DNA of 64,000 nucleotides from Eubacterium sp. (lineage in GTDB: Bacteria > Bacillota > Clostridia > Lachnospirales > Lachnospiraceae), in contig JAFQXO010000008.1 of assembly GCA_017406925.1 (NCBI GenBank), positions 1 through 64,000 of the forward strand, written 5' to 3'. The notes below the pieces were generated by a model, which was given only the letters and a program-made list of their open reading frames with translations, searched no databases and was not told the DNA's origin. Shown here piece by piece: positions 16,725 to 25,417 of this stretch (position 1 is the stretch's first letter; the number at the start of each line of letters is the position of its first letter). A program made the translations under genes and the position numbers.

Positions 16725-17327
16725 ATGGGTAAAAGACCGAAAAGCGAATACTTTACAATTCCAAATATAATGGGATATTTCAGGATAGCATTAGTGCCAG
16801 TTTATTTAGTACTTTTCTACATGGCGCATGAACATATTATTCCATATTACTGGCCTGCATATGTGGTGATTGCTATTTCTGGATTAACAGACTTTTTCGA
16901 TGGATTCATAGCTAGAAAGTTTAATCAGGTCACGGATTTCGGAAAAATGTTAGATCCTATAGCAGACAAGATTACGCTAGGATCTATTATATTAAGTCTT
17001 TGTTATGCAATGCCTTTAGCAATTATTCCTATGATGGGGCTATATATATTGAAAGAAGGGTATATGGCTATAGCAGGAACGATGTTGATGAAGCGAGGTT
17101 ATAAGATCAAAGGAGCAGAGTTTCATGGGAAAGTTTGCACTTTCGCTACATATGTGGTGATGATAGTAGTACTTTTATATATTGCAGGACAAGATACATA
17201 TTTATCATGGCTGGATGTTAAATTTATCTATGCTCTTGTTAGCGTCAATATGGTAATTATGATTTATTCCCTTATTAGATATATCATAATGTATACGAAA
17301 CTTTTTAGAAGTTTAGAACAATCGTGA
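16725..17327 (+). CDS. pgsA: CDP-diacylglycerol-glycerol-3-phosphate phosphatidyltransferase-like enzyme
   Basis: CDP-alcohol phosphatidyltransferase that commits CDP-diacylglycerol to phosphatidylglycerol. The 200-residue membrane protein contains the signature D-G-x2-A-R-x8-G-x3-D-x3-D, seen as GLTDFFDGFIARKFNQV followed by TDFGKMLDPIADK. About five helices follow. GGGAGG precedes ATG 16725. A cardiolipin-synthase-type member of the same family is the main alternative; the IPNIMGYFRIALVPVYL opening is common to both. Confidence 0.88.
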   Translation: MGKRPKSEYFTIPNIMGYFRIALVPVYLVLFYMAHEHIIPYYWPAYVVIAISGLTDFFDGFIARKFNQVTDFGKMLDPIADKITLGSIILSLCYAMPLAIIPMMGLYILKEGYMAIAGTMLMKRGYKIKGAEFHGKVCTFATYVVMIVVLLYIAGQDTYLSWLDVKFIYALVSVNMVIMIYSLIRYIIMYTKLFRSLEQS

Positions 17328-17346
17328 TAAAACCTAGAAATGTCGA

Positions 17347-17375
17347 TTGACAATGGTGTTTCATTTAAGTAGAAT
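17347..17375 (+). promoter_or_regulatory. Near-consensus promoter of the small membrane peptide / VanW operon
   Basis: TTGACA (17347-17352), 17-base spacer, TAGAAT (17370-17375). The leader that follows contains a small TCGAG/CTCGA hairpin at about 17388-17406. Confidence 0.8.
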
Positions 17376-17420
17376 AGAACGATATTCGAGGGGGTTATCT
17401 CTCGATTATTAGGAGAAATT

Positions 17421-17525
17421 ATGGATTTTTTTAACAACAAAAAGAACCAAAGAATTGTAGCAGTTGTTATAGCGCTCGTATTAGTCGCAGCGCTTGTTGT
17501 AACACTTATTCCTACTATTTTTTAA
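17421..17525 (+). CDS. Small single-helix membrane peptide (34 aa)
   Basis: A 34-codon gene with AGGAG six bases before ATG. The product has a polar, basic start (MDFFNNKKNQR) and one hydrophobic helix (IVAVVIALVLVAALVVTLIP), then stops; the topology would be N-in. It lies 12 bases before the VanW gene and behind a near-consensus promoter, so it is very probably translated and co-transcribed with vanW. No family is recognised. A partner or stabiliser of the secreted VanW protein is possible, with no direct evidence. Confidence 0.65.
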   Translation: MDFFNNKKNQRIVAVVIALVLVAALVVTLIPTIF

Positions 17526-17537
17526 GAGGTAACTAAA

Positions 17538-18962
17538 ATGATTAAGAAAACGACTCTCGTCGTACTAGGTATTCTGCTGTTGGCCACGATGACCACGGCG
17601 ATAGTTCTAGCTGACGACGTGGTCAATGACGAATCAAATATCATATCAGACGGCGTTACTATAGGCCTAAAGAAGATGGACGGCAAGACTGAAGAGGAAG
17701 CCGAGAAGAAGGTTGAGCGTATCGTCGACAAGAAACGCAATGTTAATGTGACTATCCAGATAGGTAGTGAGTCAGCTAACACCACTCTCGCTGATCTCGG
17801 CTACGACTGGGCGAACGAAGACGTGGTTGACCAGGCTATTGCCTTCGGCAAGTCAGGTGATGTTATCGAGCGCTATAAAGATTCTCTTGATTTAAAAAAC
17901 AAGGGAAAGAATTTTCCTATTAAGATGGAATTTGATAACAGTACTCTAGCGACTGAAATGAGAAATGTGTGTGAAGAGCATGATATTGAAGCGCAGAATG
18001 CACAGCTCAAGAAGACTAGAAAAGGTTTCAAAGTTTTGAAGGAGAAGGATGGCGTTGGCGTAGATTATAAGACAACGATTTCCGAATTAAAAAAATATGT
18101 TGCCAAAGAATGGAATGGCGTAGACGACATTGTTTTCTCTGTAACAACTAAGATTAAACATCCTAAGTACACTACTAAAGATTGTAAGATTCCGGACAAT
18201 GTACTAGGTAAATATACAACAACATTCTCTATGGAAGATACTAAGCGTAATCAGAATATGGAGAATGGAATGAAGAAGTTGAATCAACACACTTTGTATC
18301 CGGGAGAGACATTCTCTTGTAATGAATATCTTGTTCCATGGACAAAGGCGAATGGCTGGAAGCCGGCACCTACTTATGTTAAAGGTGATGTAGAAGATAG
18401 TTTGGGCGGAGGCATCTGCCAGGTTTCAAGTACTATGTATAACGCAATTATTCGCGCAGAACTTGATGTTGTTGAGAGATATCCACACTCACTCTCAGTA
18501 GGATATGTGGACCTTGCTGCGGACGCAGCACTCGCTGATGATTACAAAGATTTCAAGTTTAAGAACAATACTAAGTATCCAATATATATTCAGGGTATTT
18601 ACGACGAGGGTGGAGCACTTACATTCAAGATTTACGGACATGACACTCGTCCCAAAAATAGAGAGATCGAGTTTGTCAGCAAGATTGTAAAGACCACTCC
18701 TATCAAGGAAGAAGTGGTGAAAGACCCTTCCAAACCTGAGGGATTTGAAGAAGAAAAGAATCCTGGACACACTGGATATGTAGCTAAGCTGTATAAGATT
18801 ATCTACAAGAATGGCGTGAAGGTTAAGAAAGAATATATGCACACTAGTACTTATGCTATGGCACCTTGTGTGATTATAAAGGGTACTGGTGGATCTGATT
18901 CCGATGACAAAGATAAGAAGAAGGAAGAAGAATCTAATGCAGCAGAAACAAAACGGGATTAA
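17538..18962 (+). CDS. VanW-family exported protein with peptidoglycan-binding-like domain
   Basis: Cell-envelope protein of 474 residues. A signal helix (about 1-25, ending TTAIVLADDV) is followed by one or two PG_binding_4-type modules (about 40-210: GLKKMDGKTEEEAEKKVERI) and the VanW domain (about 220-370), recognised by FSMEDTKRNQNMENGMKKL, YPGETFSCNEYL and DSLGGGICQVSSTMYNA. The C-terminus is charged and disordered. VanW was named in a vancomycin-resistance cluster, but its role is still unclear; homologues are widespread surface proteins in clostridia. A reverse-oriented copy of TTGCCGAAGGCA lies at 17840-17851. Confidence 0.88.
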   Translation: MIKKTTLVVLGILLLATMTTAIVLADDVVNDESNIISDGVTIGLKKMDGKTEEEAEKKVERIVDKKRNVNVTIQIGSESANTTLADLGYDWANEDVVDQAIAFGKSGDVIERYKDSLDLKNKGKNFPIKMEFDNSTLATEMRNVCEEHDIEAQNAQLKKTRKGFKVLKEKDGVGVDYKTTISELKKYVAKEWNGVDDIVFSVTTKIKHPKYTTKDCKIPDNVLGKYTTTFSMEDTKRNQNMENGMKKLNQHTLYPGETFSCNEYLVPWTKANGWKPAPTYVKGDVEDSLGGGICQVSSTMYNAIIRAELDVVERYPHSLSVGYVDLAADAALADDYKDFKFKNNTKYPIYIQGIYDEGGALTFKIYGHDTRPKNREIEFVSKIVKTTPIKEEVVKDPSKPEGFEEEKNPGHTGYVAKLYKIIYKNGVKVKKEYMHTSTYAMAPCVIIKGTGGSDSDDKDKKKEEESNAAETKRD

Positions 18963-18971
18963 GGTGGTATT

Positions 18972-19571
18972 GTGAATAGTAGTTCAAGAAATACACATAA
19001 CTTAGAAGACATTGCGATAGTGATGTCTTCTAATTGTATAAAGGAAAATATGGATGTCATAATGGTTGGCTCGACAGGAGTTTCGGCAACTGTACGCTTG
19101 ACGAAGCGTTATGAAAATGAACTGCGCAAAAACTTTGCAGCAAGCTTCGTCAATGACTGCTTATCGCTCGAAGATTTTATCGACGTCGAAAAATATGTCG
19201 AGCTTGCTAAGTCGAAAAATGCACCTTGTATTTATGAAGTGGGTGAGACAGGAATCTTCGGAGCGTTGTGGGAATTGGCGGCGGCAGCCGGCACGGGGAT
19301 TACTGTGAACATTAAGGACATTCCGATATGGCAAGAGGTTATTGAGATAGGAAATCACTTTGATGTAAATCCTTATCAGGCGGATGGGCGTGGTGCCATT
19401 CTTATTGTGTGCAATGACGGCGATGATATGGTAAAATGTTTTCTAGATGAGGGCTTTTTGGCCCAAACTATTGGAAAAATAACTGATTCCAACGATAGAA
19501 TCGCTATTAATGGCGAGGATGTGAGATATCTTACTCCTCCGAAAAGCGATGAACTGGAAAACTTGTTATAA
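18972..19571 (+). CDS. Orphan PurM/HypE C-terminal-domain-like protein
   Basis: Unassigned protein of 199 residues. The second half resembles the C-terminal domain of AIR-synthase-fold enzymes such as HypE and PurM: GIFGALWELAAAAGTGITV, then PIWQEVIEIGNHFDVNPYQ, DGRGAILIVCNDGDDMVKCF and QTIGKITD. The ATP-binding N-terminal domain of those enzymes is missing. GTG 18972 is used, with AAGGTGGT five bases upstream. It sits between vanW and an Lrp regulator/aminotransferase pair, 15 bases from the regulator. Function unknown; a regulatory or scaffold role of the isolated domain is a guess. Confidence 0.6.
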   Translation: MNSSSRNTHNLEDIAIVMSSNCIKENMDVIMVGSTGVSATVRLTKRYENELRKNFAASFVNDCLSLEDFIDVEKYVELAKSKNAPCIYEVGETGIFGALWELAAAAGTGITVNIKDIPIWQEVIEIGNHFDVNPYQADGRGAILIVCNDGDDMVKCFLDEGFLAQTIGKITDSNDRIAINGEDVRYLTPPKSDELENLL

Positions 19572-19586
19572 AATAAGGAGTTAAAA

Positions 19587-20063
19587 ATGAGAGAAGAAAT
19601 CTTAAGATTAATCGAGAACAACAGCAGAATCGACCTCAAGGAGGCGGCGGTTCTTTTGGGCAAGGGCGAGACGGAAGTCGCGAACGAGATCGCGGAAATG
19701 GAAAAGGAAAACATTATCTGCGGATATTACACTATGATTGATTGGGACAAGACGAGCGAAAACCGTGTTACAGCCCTTATAGAAGTGAGAGTTACTCCAC
19801 AGAGAGGAACAGGTTTTGATGATATCGCGCAACGTATTATGAAGTATGATGAGGTGAAGGCAGTTTATCTGATGTCAGGTGGATTTGACTTTACTGTTAT
19901 TCTAGAGGAAGGTTCAATGAAGGAAATCGCCCAGTTTGTTGTGAGCAAGCTTTCAACACTCGACTCTATTATGAATACATCAACACACTTTATCCTTAGA
20001 AAATATAAGGATTACGGAACAGTATTAGCAGAAGAGAATGAAAGGATTTTGGTGACACCATAA
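19587..20063 (+). CDS. Lrp/AsnC-family transcriptional regulator
   Basis: Feast/famine regulator of 158 residues: N-terminal winged helix-turn-helix (about 5-55, ILRLIENNSRIDLKEAAVLL) followed by the RAM/AsnC ligand-binding domain (about 65-140, TALIEVRVTPQRGTGFDDI and VYLMSGGFDFTVIL). It overlaps the aminotransferase start by one base, so it probably controls or responds to the amino acid handled by that enzyme. Confidence 0.9.
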   Translation: MREEILRLIENNSRIDLKEAAVLLGKGETEVANEIAEMEKENIICGYYTMIDWDKTSENRVTALIEVRVTPQRGTGFDDIAQRIMKYDEVKAVYLMSGGFDFTVILEEGSMKEIAQFVVSKLSTLDSIMNTSTHFILRKYKDYGTVLAEENERILVTP

Positions 20064-21232
20064 TGAGAGATCCATTATCTAAGACCATTAAGGATATAAA
20101 GCCATCAGGCATTCGAAAGTTCTTCGATGTCGTAAGTGAGATGCCAGACGCTATCTCGCTCGGTGTGGGAGAACCTGATTTTGATACGCCTTGGCATATC
20201 CGCGAGGAAGGTATTTTCTCGCTAGAGCAGGGACATACTTTCTACACCTCGAATTCTGGTCTAAAGCAATTAAAAATAGAAATATGCAACTATATGAAGC
20301 GAAAGTTCGATTTGGACTATGACTACGACAATGAAGTTTTTATCACTGTCGGTGGAAGTGAGGCTATTGACCTCGCTTTTAGAGCTATGCTTGATCCAGG
20401 TGATGAAGTATTGGTTCCACAGCCTAGCTATGTTTCATATGTGCCTTGTGTGGAACTGACGCATGGCGTCCCAGTTCCAATAGAACTAAAAGAGGAGAAT
20501 GAGTTCCGACTCACAAAGGATGAACTTTTAGAAAAGATTACTGACAAAACAAAGATGTTAGTTCTTCCTTTTCCTAACAATCCTACGGGAGCCATTATGG
20601 AAGAAAAGGATTTAAAGGACATTGCTAAAGTTTGTGTGGAAAAAGATATTTATGTTCTTTCTGATGAGATTTATGGCGAACTCACTTATGACCGCGAGCA
20701 TGTTACCATTGCGCAGCAACCAGGTATGAAGGAGAGAACTATTATTGTTAATGGTTTCTCTAAGGCTTATGCTATGACAGGATGGAGACTAGGTTATGCT
20801 ATCGCTCCCAAGGAAATTTCAGAACAGATGCTTAAGATTCATCAGTTCGCTATTATGTGTGCTCCAACTACAAGTCAGTACGCAGCTATCGAGGCTCTTC
20901 GTCATGGAGATAAGGATGTCGAGGTTATGCGCGAGGCATACAATCAGAGAAGACGTTTCTTGTTGAGTGAATTCAAGAAGATGGGAATCGAGTGTTTCGA
21001 ACCATTTGGAGCATTTTATGTGTTCCCTAATATAAAAAAGTATGGATTAACTTCTGAAGAGTTTGCTACTAAACTTTTGGAGGAACAGAAAGTCGCTGTC
21101 GTACCAGGCACTGCCTTTGGAGATTGCGGTGAAGGTTTCCTTCGAATTTCGTACGCTTATTCGTTGGACAATTTAAAGTTAGCTTTAGATAGAGTTGGAA
21201 AGTTCATCGAGAAGCTAGACGCTGAAAAGTAA
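20063..21232 (+). CDS. Class I/II (fold-type I) PLP aminotransferase
   Basis: Aminotransferase of 389 residues, aspartate/aromatic group. Visible motifs: SLGVGEPDFDTPWHIRE at the N-terminus, FPNNPTGA for PLP/substrate contacts, LSDEIYGELTYD, and the PLP lysine in VNGFSKAYAMTGWRLGY. The substrate is probably an aromatic or branched amino acid; production of aryl-pyruvates that feed IorAB is an attractive but unproved link. Co-translated with the Lrp regulator, and ended by a clear terminator. Confidence 0.92.
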   Translation: MRDPLSKTIKDIKPSGIRKFFDVVSEMPDAISLGVGEPDFDTPWHIREEGIFSLEQGHTFYTSNSGLKQLKIEICNYMKRKFDLDYDYDNEVFITVGGSEAIDLAFRAMLDPGDEVLVPQPSYVSYVPCVELTHGVPVPIELKEENEFRLTKDELLEKITDKTKMLVLPFPNNPTGAIMEEKDLKDIAKVCVEKDIYVLSDEIYGELTYDREHVTIAQQPGMKERTIIVNGFSKAYAMTGWRLGYAIAPKEISEQMLKIHQFAIMCAPTTSQYAAIEALRHGDKDVEVMREAYNQRRRFLLSEFKKMGIECFEPFGAFYVFPNIKKYGLTSEEFATKLLEEQKVAVVPGTAFGDCGEGFLRISYAYSLDNLKLALDRVGKFIEKLDAEK

Positions 21233-21240
21233 TGATTATT

Positions 21241-21274
21241 AAACTGGCCTAGGCTTACTAGGTCAGTTTTTAAG
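21241..21274 (+). terminator. Intrinsic terminator after the aminotransferase
   Basis: AACTGGCCTAG pairs with CTAGGTCAGTT (one G-U), loop GCTTA, followed by TTT. Confidence 0.8.
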
Positions 21275-21285
21275 TTAGAGGAAAT

Positions 21286-21777
21286 ATGAACATAGTATTA
21301 TTAGAACCAGAAATTCCACAAAATACAGGAAATATAGGACGTACTTGCTGCGCGACAGACACTAAACTCCATTTGATTGAGCCAATGAAGTTTAGGATTA
21401 ATGAGAAGAATCTCAAACGCGCAGGAATGGATTATTGGGAAGACTTGGATGTAGTCATATATGATTCATATCGAGATTTCTGTGAGAAAAATCCAAATGC
21501 TAAAATATGGTATGCTACTACAAAGGCCCATCAGAAATATACTGATGTGGAATTCGGACCAGACGATTTTATTATGTTTGGAAAAGAGAGTGCAGGTATT
21601 CCGGAAGAAATCTTAGTGGAGCATGAAGATAATTGCATTCGTATTCCCATGAATGAAGATATCAGATCATTAAATTTATCTAACTCTGTTGCTATAGTAT
21701 TGTATGAAGCCTTGAGGCAACTTGACTTTAAAGGTATGCAAGATGTGGGAGAACTGCATAGGTTGGATTGGAAATAG
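21286..21777 (+). CDS. trmL: tRNA (cytidine/uridine-34-2'-O)-methyltransferase
   Basis: SPOUT methyltransferase modifying the wobble base of leucine tRNAs. The 163-residue length matches TrmL. Motifs: IVLLEPEIPQNTGNIGRTC at the start, MFGKESAGIPEEI for the knot and IRSLNLSNSVAIVLYEALRQ at the C-terminus for SAM binding. Single gene between two hairpins. Confidence 0.93.
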   Translation: MNIVLLEPEIPQNTGNIGRTCCATDTKLHLIEPMKFRINEKNLKRAGMDYWEDLDVVIYDSYRDFCEKNPNAKIWYATTKAHQKYTDVEFGPDDFIMFGKESAGIPEEILVEHEDNCIRIPMNEDIRSLNLSNSVAIVLYEALRQLDFKGMQDVGELHRLDWK

Positions 21778-21785
21778 TTATCTAT

Positions 21786-21830
21786 ATGAACGATCACCAC
21801 AAGATGTTGTGGTAATTGCTCTTTTTTTAT
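21786..21830 (+). terminator. Terminator after trmL
   Basis: ACCACAA/TTGTGGT stem with loop GATG, then AATTGCTCTTTTTTTA. The gap of several bases between stem and T-run makes it weaker than the others here. Confidence 0.6.
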
Positions 21831-21848
21831 GGTAGAATAGACGCAACA

Positions 21849-21904
21849 TAGGAAAACGGATGGGGCATGAGCCCCAAAAAATTTTGCCTATTTTTGGGAT
21901 TTTT
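21849..21904 (+). promoter_or_regulatory. Leader of the uracil permease gene with competing hairpins
   Basis: Two hairpins share the same CCCC segment: GGGGC/GCCCC (21862-21875) and CCCAAAAA/TTTTTGGG (21873-21898). The second is followed by ATTTTT, as a terminator would be, immediately before the Shine-Dalgarno AAGGAGGA. An outer pairing of ATAGGAAAA with TTTTGCCTAT is also possible. This layout suggests attenuation, but no known riboswitch or PyrR site is recognisable. Confidence 0.4.
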
Positions 21905-21919
21905 AAGGAGGAAGAATCT

Positions 21920-23332
21920 ATGGAAAAGATTAAGGTTGGTCTCGAGCCAGTTTACGATGCGCGTAAACTTGGCGTAGGAAGAATGGGACTGCTCGGTTTC
22001 CAACATCTTTTTGCGATGTTCGGAGCTACAGTTCTAGTTCCAATTCTTACAGGATTGGATGTACAGACAACGCTTTTGATGGCAGGAATTGGTACACTTT
22101 TATTCCACTTACTTACTAAGTTTAAAGTGCCAGCGTTCCTTGGTTCATCATTTGCTTTCTTGGGTGGATACGCAGCCATCGCGCCATTAGCGAAAGATGG
22201 TTCAGCTAATACTGAAATGCTCCCATATGCTTGCTTGGGTGTAGTAGGTGCCGGACTTTTATATGTAGTTCTCGCGCTTGTAATCAAACTTGTGGGTGTT
22301 AAGAGAGTAATGAAGTTATTCCCACCTGTAGTAACTGGTCCTATCATTATTGCTATTGGACTTTGTTTAGCACCTTCAGCATTGAATAACTGCGCAACAT
22401 GCTGGCCTTTGGCAATCATTGCCCTCGGCACAGTAATCGCATTCAACATTTGGGGTAAAGGAATGGCGAAGATTATTCCTGTACTTATCGGTGTTGCAGT
22501 AGCATATGTTTGCGCTATTATTTTTGGTAACTTGCTTGATATTCCAGCATTCACAAAGGTTGAGTGGTGGACGATCAGAGATGCTGCCTGGGTTGGACTT
22601 CCAATCCACTGGAAGGGTACAGTATTTGGCGGAGTTGATTTCAGTCAGCATGCTAAGGTAGCTGCAGCGCTCACTACTATGATTCCTATTGCTATCGCAA
22701 CAATGATGGAACATATCGGTGATATCTGTGCTATCGGATCTACAGCAGGTAAGGACTACATCAATAAGCCAGGTCTTCACAGAACACTTCTTGGTGATGG
22801 TCTTGCAACATCACTTGCATCACTATTCGGTGGTCCTGCTAACACAACATACGGCGAGAACACAGGCGTACTTGCTCTTTCAAGAGTATACGATCCTAGA
22901 GTGGTAAGAATCGCAGCTTATATTGCTATTATTCTTTCATTCTCACCTAAGTTTGCGGCGGTTATAAAGGTTATGCCAGCAGGTATTGTTGGTGGTATTT
23001 CATTCATCTTGTATGGAATGATTGCAGCTATCGGTGTTCGCAACGTAGTGGAGGCGAACGTGGACTTCAAAAAGTCGCGTAACGTTATCGTTGCAGCTAT
23101 TATTGTAGTTTGCGCGCTCGGTATTAAGTTCAGTTCAGGAATGGGTGGAGACATCGTCAACTCTATAGACGGAACTGTTAAGTTTGCTATAGCAGGCATC
23201 GACTTTAGTTTATCTGGACTGGCGGTTGCGGCGTTGGCCGGTATCATACTGAACGCTTTGTTCCCAGACAAGGATGATCCGGTTGATCTATCAATCAATG
23301 CTGTTCCGGACGAAGATAGTGCAGCAGAATAA
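21920..23332 (+). CDS. uraA: Uracil permease (NCS2 family)
   Basis: Nucleobase:cation symporter of 470 residues with about 14 helices. The opening GLLGFQHLFAMFGATVLVPI and KVPAFLGSSFAFLGGY segments are characteristic of UraA/PyrP, and TTYGENTGVLALSRVYDP is the conserved NCS2 motif in the second core repeat. ATG 21920 has AAGGAGGA eleven bases upstream; the frame is open 60 bases earlier through the leader, but that would read through the hairpins. Xanthine/uracil permease is the alternative specificity. Confidence 0.9.
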   Translation: MEKIKVGLEPVYDARKLGVGRMGLLGFQHLFAMFGATVLVPILTGLDVQTTLLMAGIGTLLFHLLTKFKVPAFLGSSFAFLGGYAAIAPLAKDGSANTEMLPYACLGVVGAGLLYVVLALVIKLVGVKRVMKLFPPVVTGPIIIAIGLCLAPSALNNCATCWPLAIIALGTVIAFNIWGKGMAKIIPVLIGVAVAYVCAIIFGNLLDIPAFTKVEWWTIRDAAWVGLPIHWKGTVFGGVDFSQHAKVAAALTTMIPIAIATMMEHIGDICAIGSTAGKDYINKPGLHRTLLGDGLATSLASLFGGPANTTYGENTGVLALSRVYDPRVVRIAAYIAIILSFSPKFAAVIKVMPAGIVGGISFILYGMIAAIGVRNVVEANVDFKKSRNVIVAAIIVVCALGIKFSSGMGGDIVNSIDGTVKFAIAGIDFSLSGLAVAALAGIILNALFPDKDDPVDLSINAVPDEDSAAE

Positions 23333-23374
23333 AAAGAGTATTTAACTTAAAATTAGGGTTTGATTATTATATAT

Positions 23375-23413
23375 ATTGGGTGCCGATTTCGGCACCCAAT
23401 TTTATATATTTTT
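23375..23413 (+). terminator. Strong terminator after the permease
   Basis: Perfect arms ATTGGGTGCCG/CGGCACCCAAT around loop ATTT, followed by TTTATATATTTTTT. Confidence 0.9.
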
Positions 23414-23571
23414 TAATAATATTGAATAGTATACATGTTCAACATAACATTAGAGCCATATAATTGTATGAAAAATGTGAATATGATAAAATAATCGGGG
23501 GTGTGTGAGACTTTTTAAATATTTGATATTTATTTATATTACGGCGAAATATTTAGGGGGTACTCCTCAAA
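23414..23571 (+). promoter_or_regulatory. AT-rich upstream region of the polysaccharide locus with candidate promoter
   Basis: No gene is visible. TTGTAT (23464-23469) and TAAAAT (23487-23492) are 17 bases apart and are the best promoter; TATAAT at 23459-23464 is an alternative -10. GGGGG at 23556-23560 is a possible ribosome site for the glycosyltransferase that follows. Confidence 0.4.
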
Positions 23572-24546
23572 ATGGGAATCACAGTATCAGTAATAATACC
23601 AGTTTATAAATATCTAGACAAAATAGCGCGATGTCTAGATAGTTTAGTTGCGCAAAAATATAAAAACTTTGAAGTCATATTAGTATGTCACTCAAGCACG
23701 TATGAAGAAGTATATAGAATTGCACAAAGATATAACTTAAATAGCAAAGTTATTAAAGTGGAAAAAGATGGTATATCTATTTGTCGAAATGTGGGGATTG
23801 CTAATAGCAAGGGGAGATATATTGCATTTGTAGATAGCGATGATTATGTGCTTGATAGATATTTAGAAGTTCTTCTAGGCGAAATGGGCAAAGATGTTCC
23901 TTTGGCTATGTGCAATTATATGCAAAAAATAGAAAATGAAACAGATATCCATTTTTATAAGTTGGCCAACAAGGAATATACGATTGAAGAACTAATAAAT
24001 AATATGTATGGTGAAGTCCCACAATACAATGGTTTCTTGTGGAACAAATTGTTTGATGCCCAAATCATAAAAGAAAAAAATATTAAGTTTGATGAAGAAG
24101 TATCGCTCAATGAAGATAGATTGTTTATAATAACTTATTTATTGGCCTTAGAAAAAAATAGCAAAATAAAATATAACGCAGATACTCAATATTGTTACAT
24201 ACAGCATCCAAAAAGTATTACAACTAGATTGGAAAGAGGAGAATTAGAAAAAGAGAAGGCTATGTCAGAAATAGTATCTTTTGTGAAATGTGAAAAGATG
24301 CTAGAAGACTATGAAAATGTGATAGACAAGTTAGTGAGAGAGTGTGTAGAGAGGTCTATAAGAATTCTTAGGTTGCTTAAAAAACATTCTTCGGAATCCA
24401 AAAGAATCGGTAAGAACTTAAAAAGATTAAGAAAACAATATTCTTACTTATTTACTAGGAAAAGAAGACTTCAAATGTTTGTATATGAACATTATCTTTT
24501 GAGGACAGCATTGATTATTTTAGGCGGAAGAACATACTATAATTAA
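23572..24546 (+). CDS. Family 2 glycosyltransferase (polysaccharide locus)
   Basis: Cytoplasmic GT-A transferase of 324 residues: VSVIIPVYKYLDKIARCLDS start, ISICRNVGIANSKGRYIAFV acceptor region and the metal-binding VDSDDYV at about residues 84-90. The C-terminus is Lys/Arg rich and has no membrane helix. First gene of the polysaccharide locus, 11 bases before the exporter permease. AT-rich codon use is more pronounced than in housekeeping genes of the window, as is common in surface-polysaccharide loci and suggestive of exchange between strains. Confidence 0.88.
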   Translation: MGITVSVIIPVYKYLDKIARCLDSLVAQKYKNFEVILVCHSSTYEEVYRIAQRYNLNSKVIKVEKDGISICRNVGIANSKGRYIAFVDSDDYVLDRYLEVLLGEMGKDVPLAMCNYMQKIENETDIHFYKLANKEYTIEELINNMYGEVPQYNGFLWNKLFDAQIIKEKNIKFDEEVSLNEDRLFIITYLLALEKNSKIKYNADTQYCYIQHPKSITTRLERGELEKEKAMSEIVSFVKCEKMLEDYENVIDKLVRECVERSIRILRLLKKHSSESKRIGKNLKRLRKQYSYLFTRKRRLQMFVYEHYLLRTALIILGGRTYYN

Positions 24547-24557
24547 GAAGGTACAAA

Positions 24558-25406
24558 ATGGAACAAAAATGGACATATATCATTAAACCAAAAACTAAAA
24601 TATTTGATTTTCAATTAAGAGAACTTTGGAAATATAGAGATCTGGTATGGCTGTTTGTGAAACGAGATTTCACAACCAGATTTAAGCAAACTATTTTGGG
24701 ACCAACATGGTTTATTATCCAACCATTGTTCACAGCTGCTATGCAGGCTTTTGTATTTGGGGATATTGCTGACATGGAACTTCCTGTCAGCGGCGTCTCT
24801 CATTTTCTGTTCTATATGGTAGGAAACGTGCCATGGATGTATTTTTCGACTTGTCTCACAAGTACATCAAATACTTTTGTTCAGAATGCAAATGTATTTG
24901 GTAAAGTGTATTTTCCTAGATTAACTATTCCGATTTCAGCAGTTATCTCATCTATGGTTAACTTTGGAGTTCAGATACTGTTAGTTATTCTATTTTCGTT
25001 ATTATTCTTGTTCAGAGGTTCTAACGCACATTTGACATGGGCAGTATTATTGACGCCGATATTGGTAGTTCAAATGGCAGCCTTGGGATTGGGATTCGGA
25101 ATTATTATTTCATCAATGACCACAAAGTATAGGGATTTGCAAATAATGGTTTCCTTTGGTGTCCAACTTTGGATGTACGCAACACCTATTATTTACGCGG
25201 CCTCAACATTGAATAGAGGATGGTACACTCTAATCATGTTGAACCCAATGTCACCAATTGTAGAGTTTATGAGATTTGGATGGATAGGTGTAGGTTCGAC
25301 ACCATTTTTCTTCTGGGGAATTAGTTGGATCACAACAATTGTAGTGTTGTTAATAGGAATTACAATGTTTAACAAAGTTGAGAAAACATTTATGGATACA
25401 GTGTAA
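24558..25406 (+). CDS. Polysaccharide/teichoic-acid ABC exporter permease (Wzm/TagG type)
   Basis: ABC-2 type permease of 282 residues with six helices. The amphipathic N-terminal stretch LWKYRDLVWLFVKRDFTTRF and the following KQTILGPTWFIIQP are hallmarks of Wzm/TagG/RfbA proteins. It pairs with the ATPase that begins 12 bases after its stop, to export undecaprenyl-linked glycan assembled by the glycosyltransferases around it. Confidence 0.92.
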   Translation: MEQKWTYIIKPKTKIFDFQLRELWKYRDLVWLFVKRDFTTRFKQTILGPTWFIIQPLFTAAMQAFVFGDIADMELPVSGVSHFLFYMVGNVPWMYFSTCLTSTSNTFVQNANVFGKVYFPRLTIPISAVISSMVNFGVQILLVILFSLLFLFRGSNAHLTWAVLLTPILVVQMAALGLGFGIIISSMTTKYRDLQIMVSFGVQLWMYATPIIYAASTLNRGWYTLIMLNPMSPIVEFMRFGWIGVGSTPFFFWGISWITTIVVLLIGITMFNKVEKTFMDTV

Positions 25407-25417
25407 TGGAGACTGGT

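Noticed and set aside
21830..21920. Guanine/purine riboswitch or PyrR site before the uracil permease
   Set aside because: The conserved loop sequences of purine riboswitches and the PyrR anti-antiterminator motif are not present.
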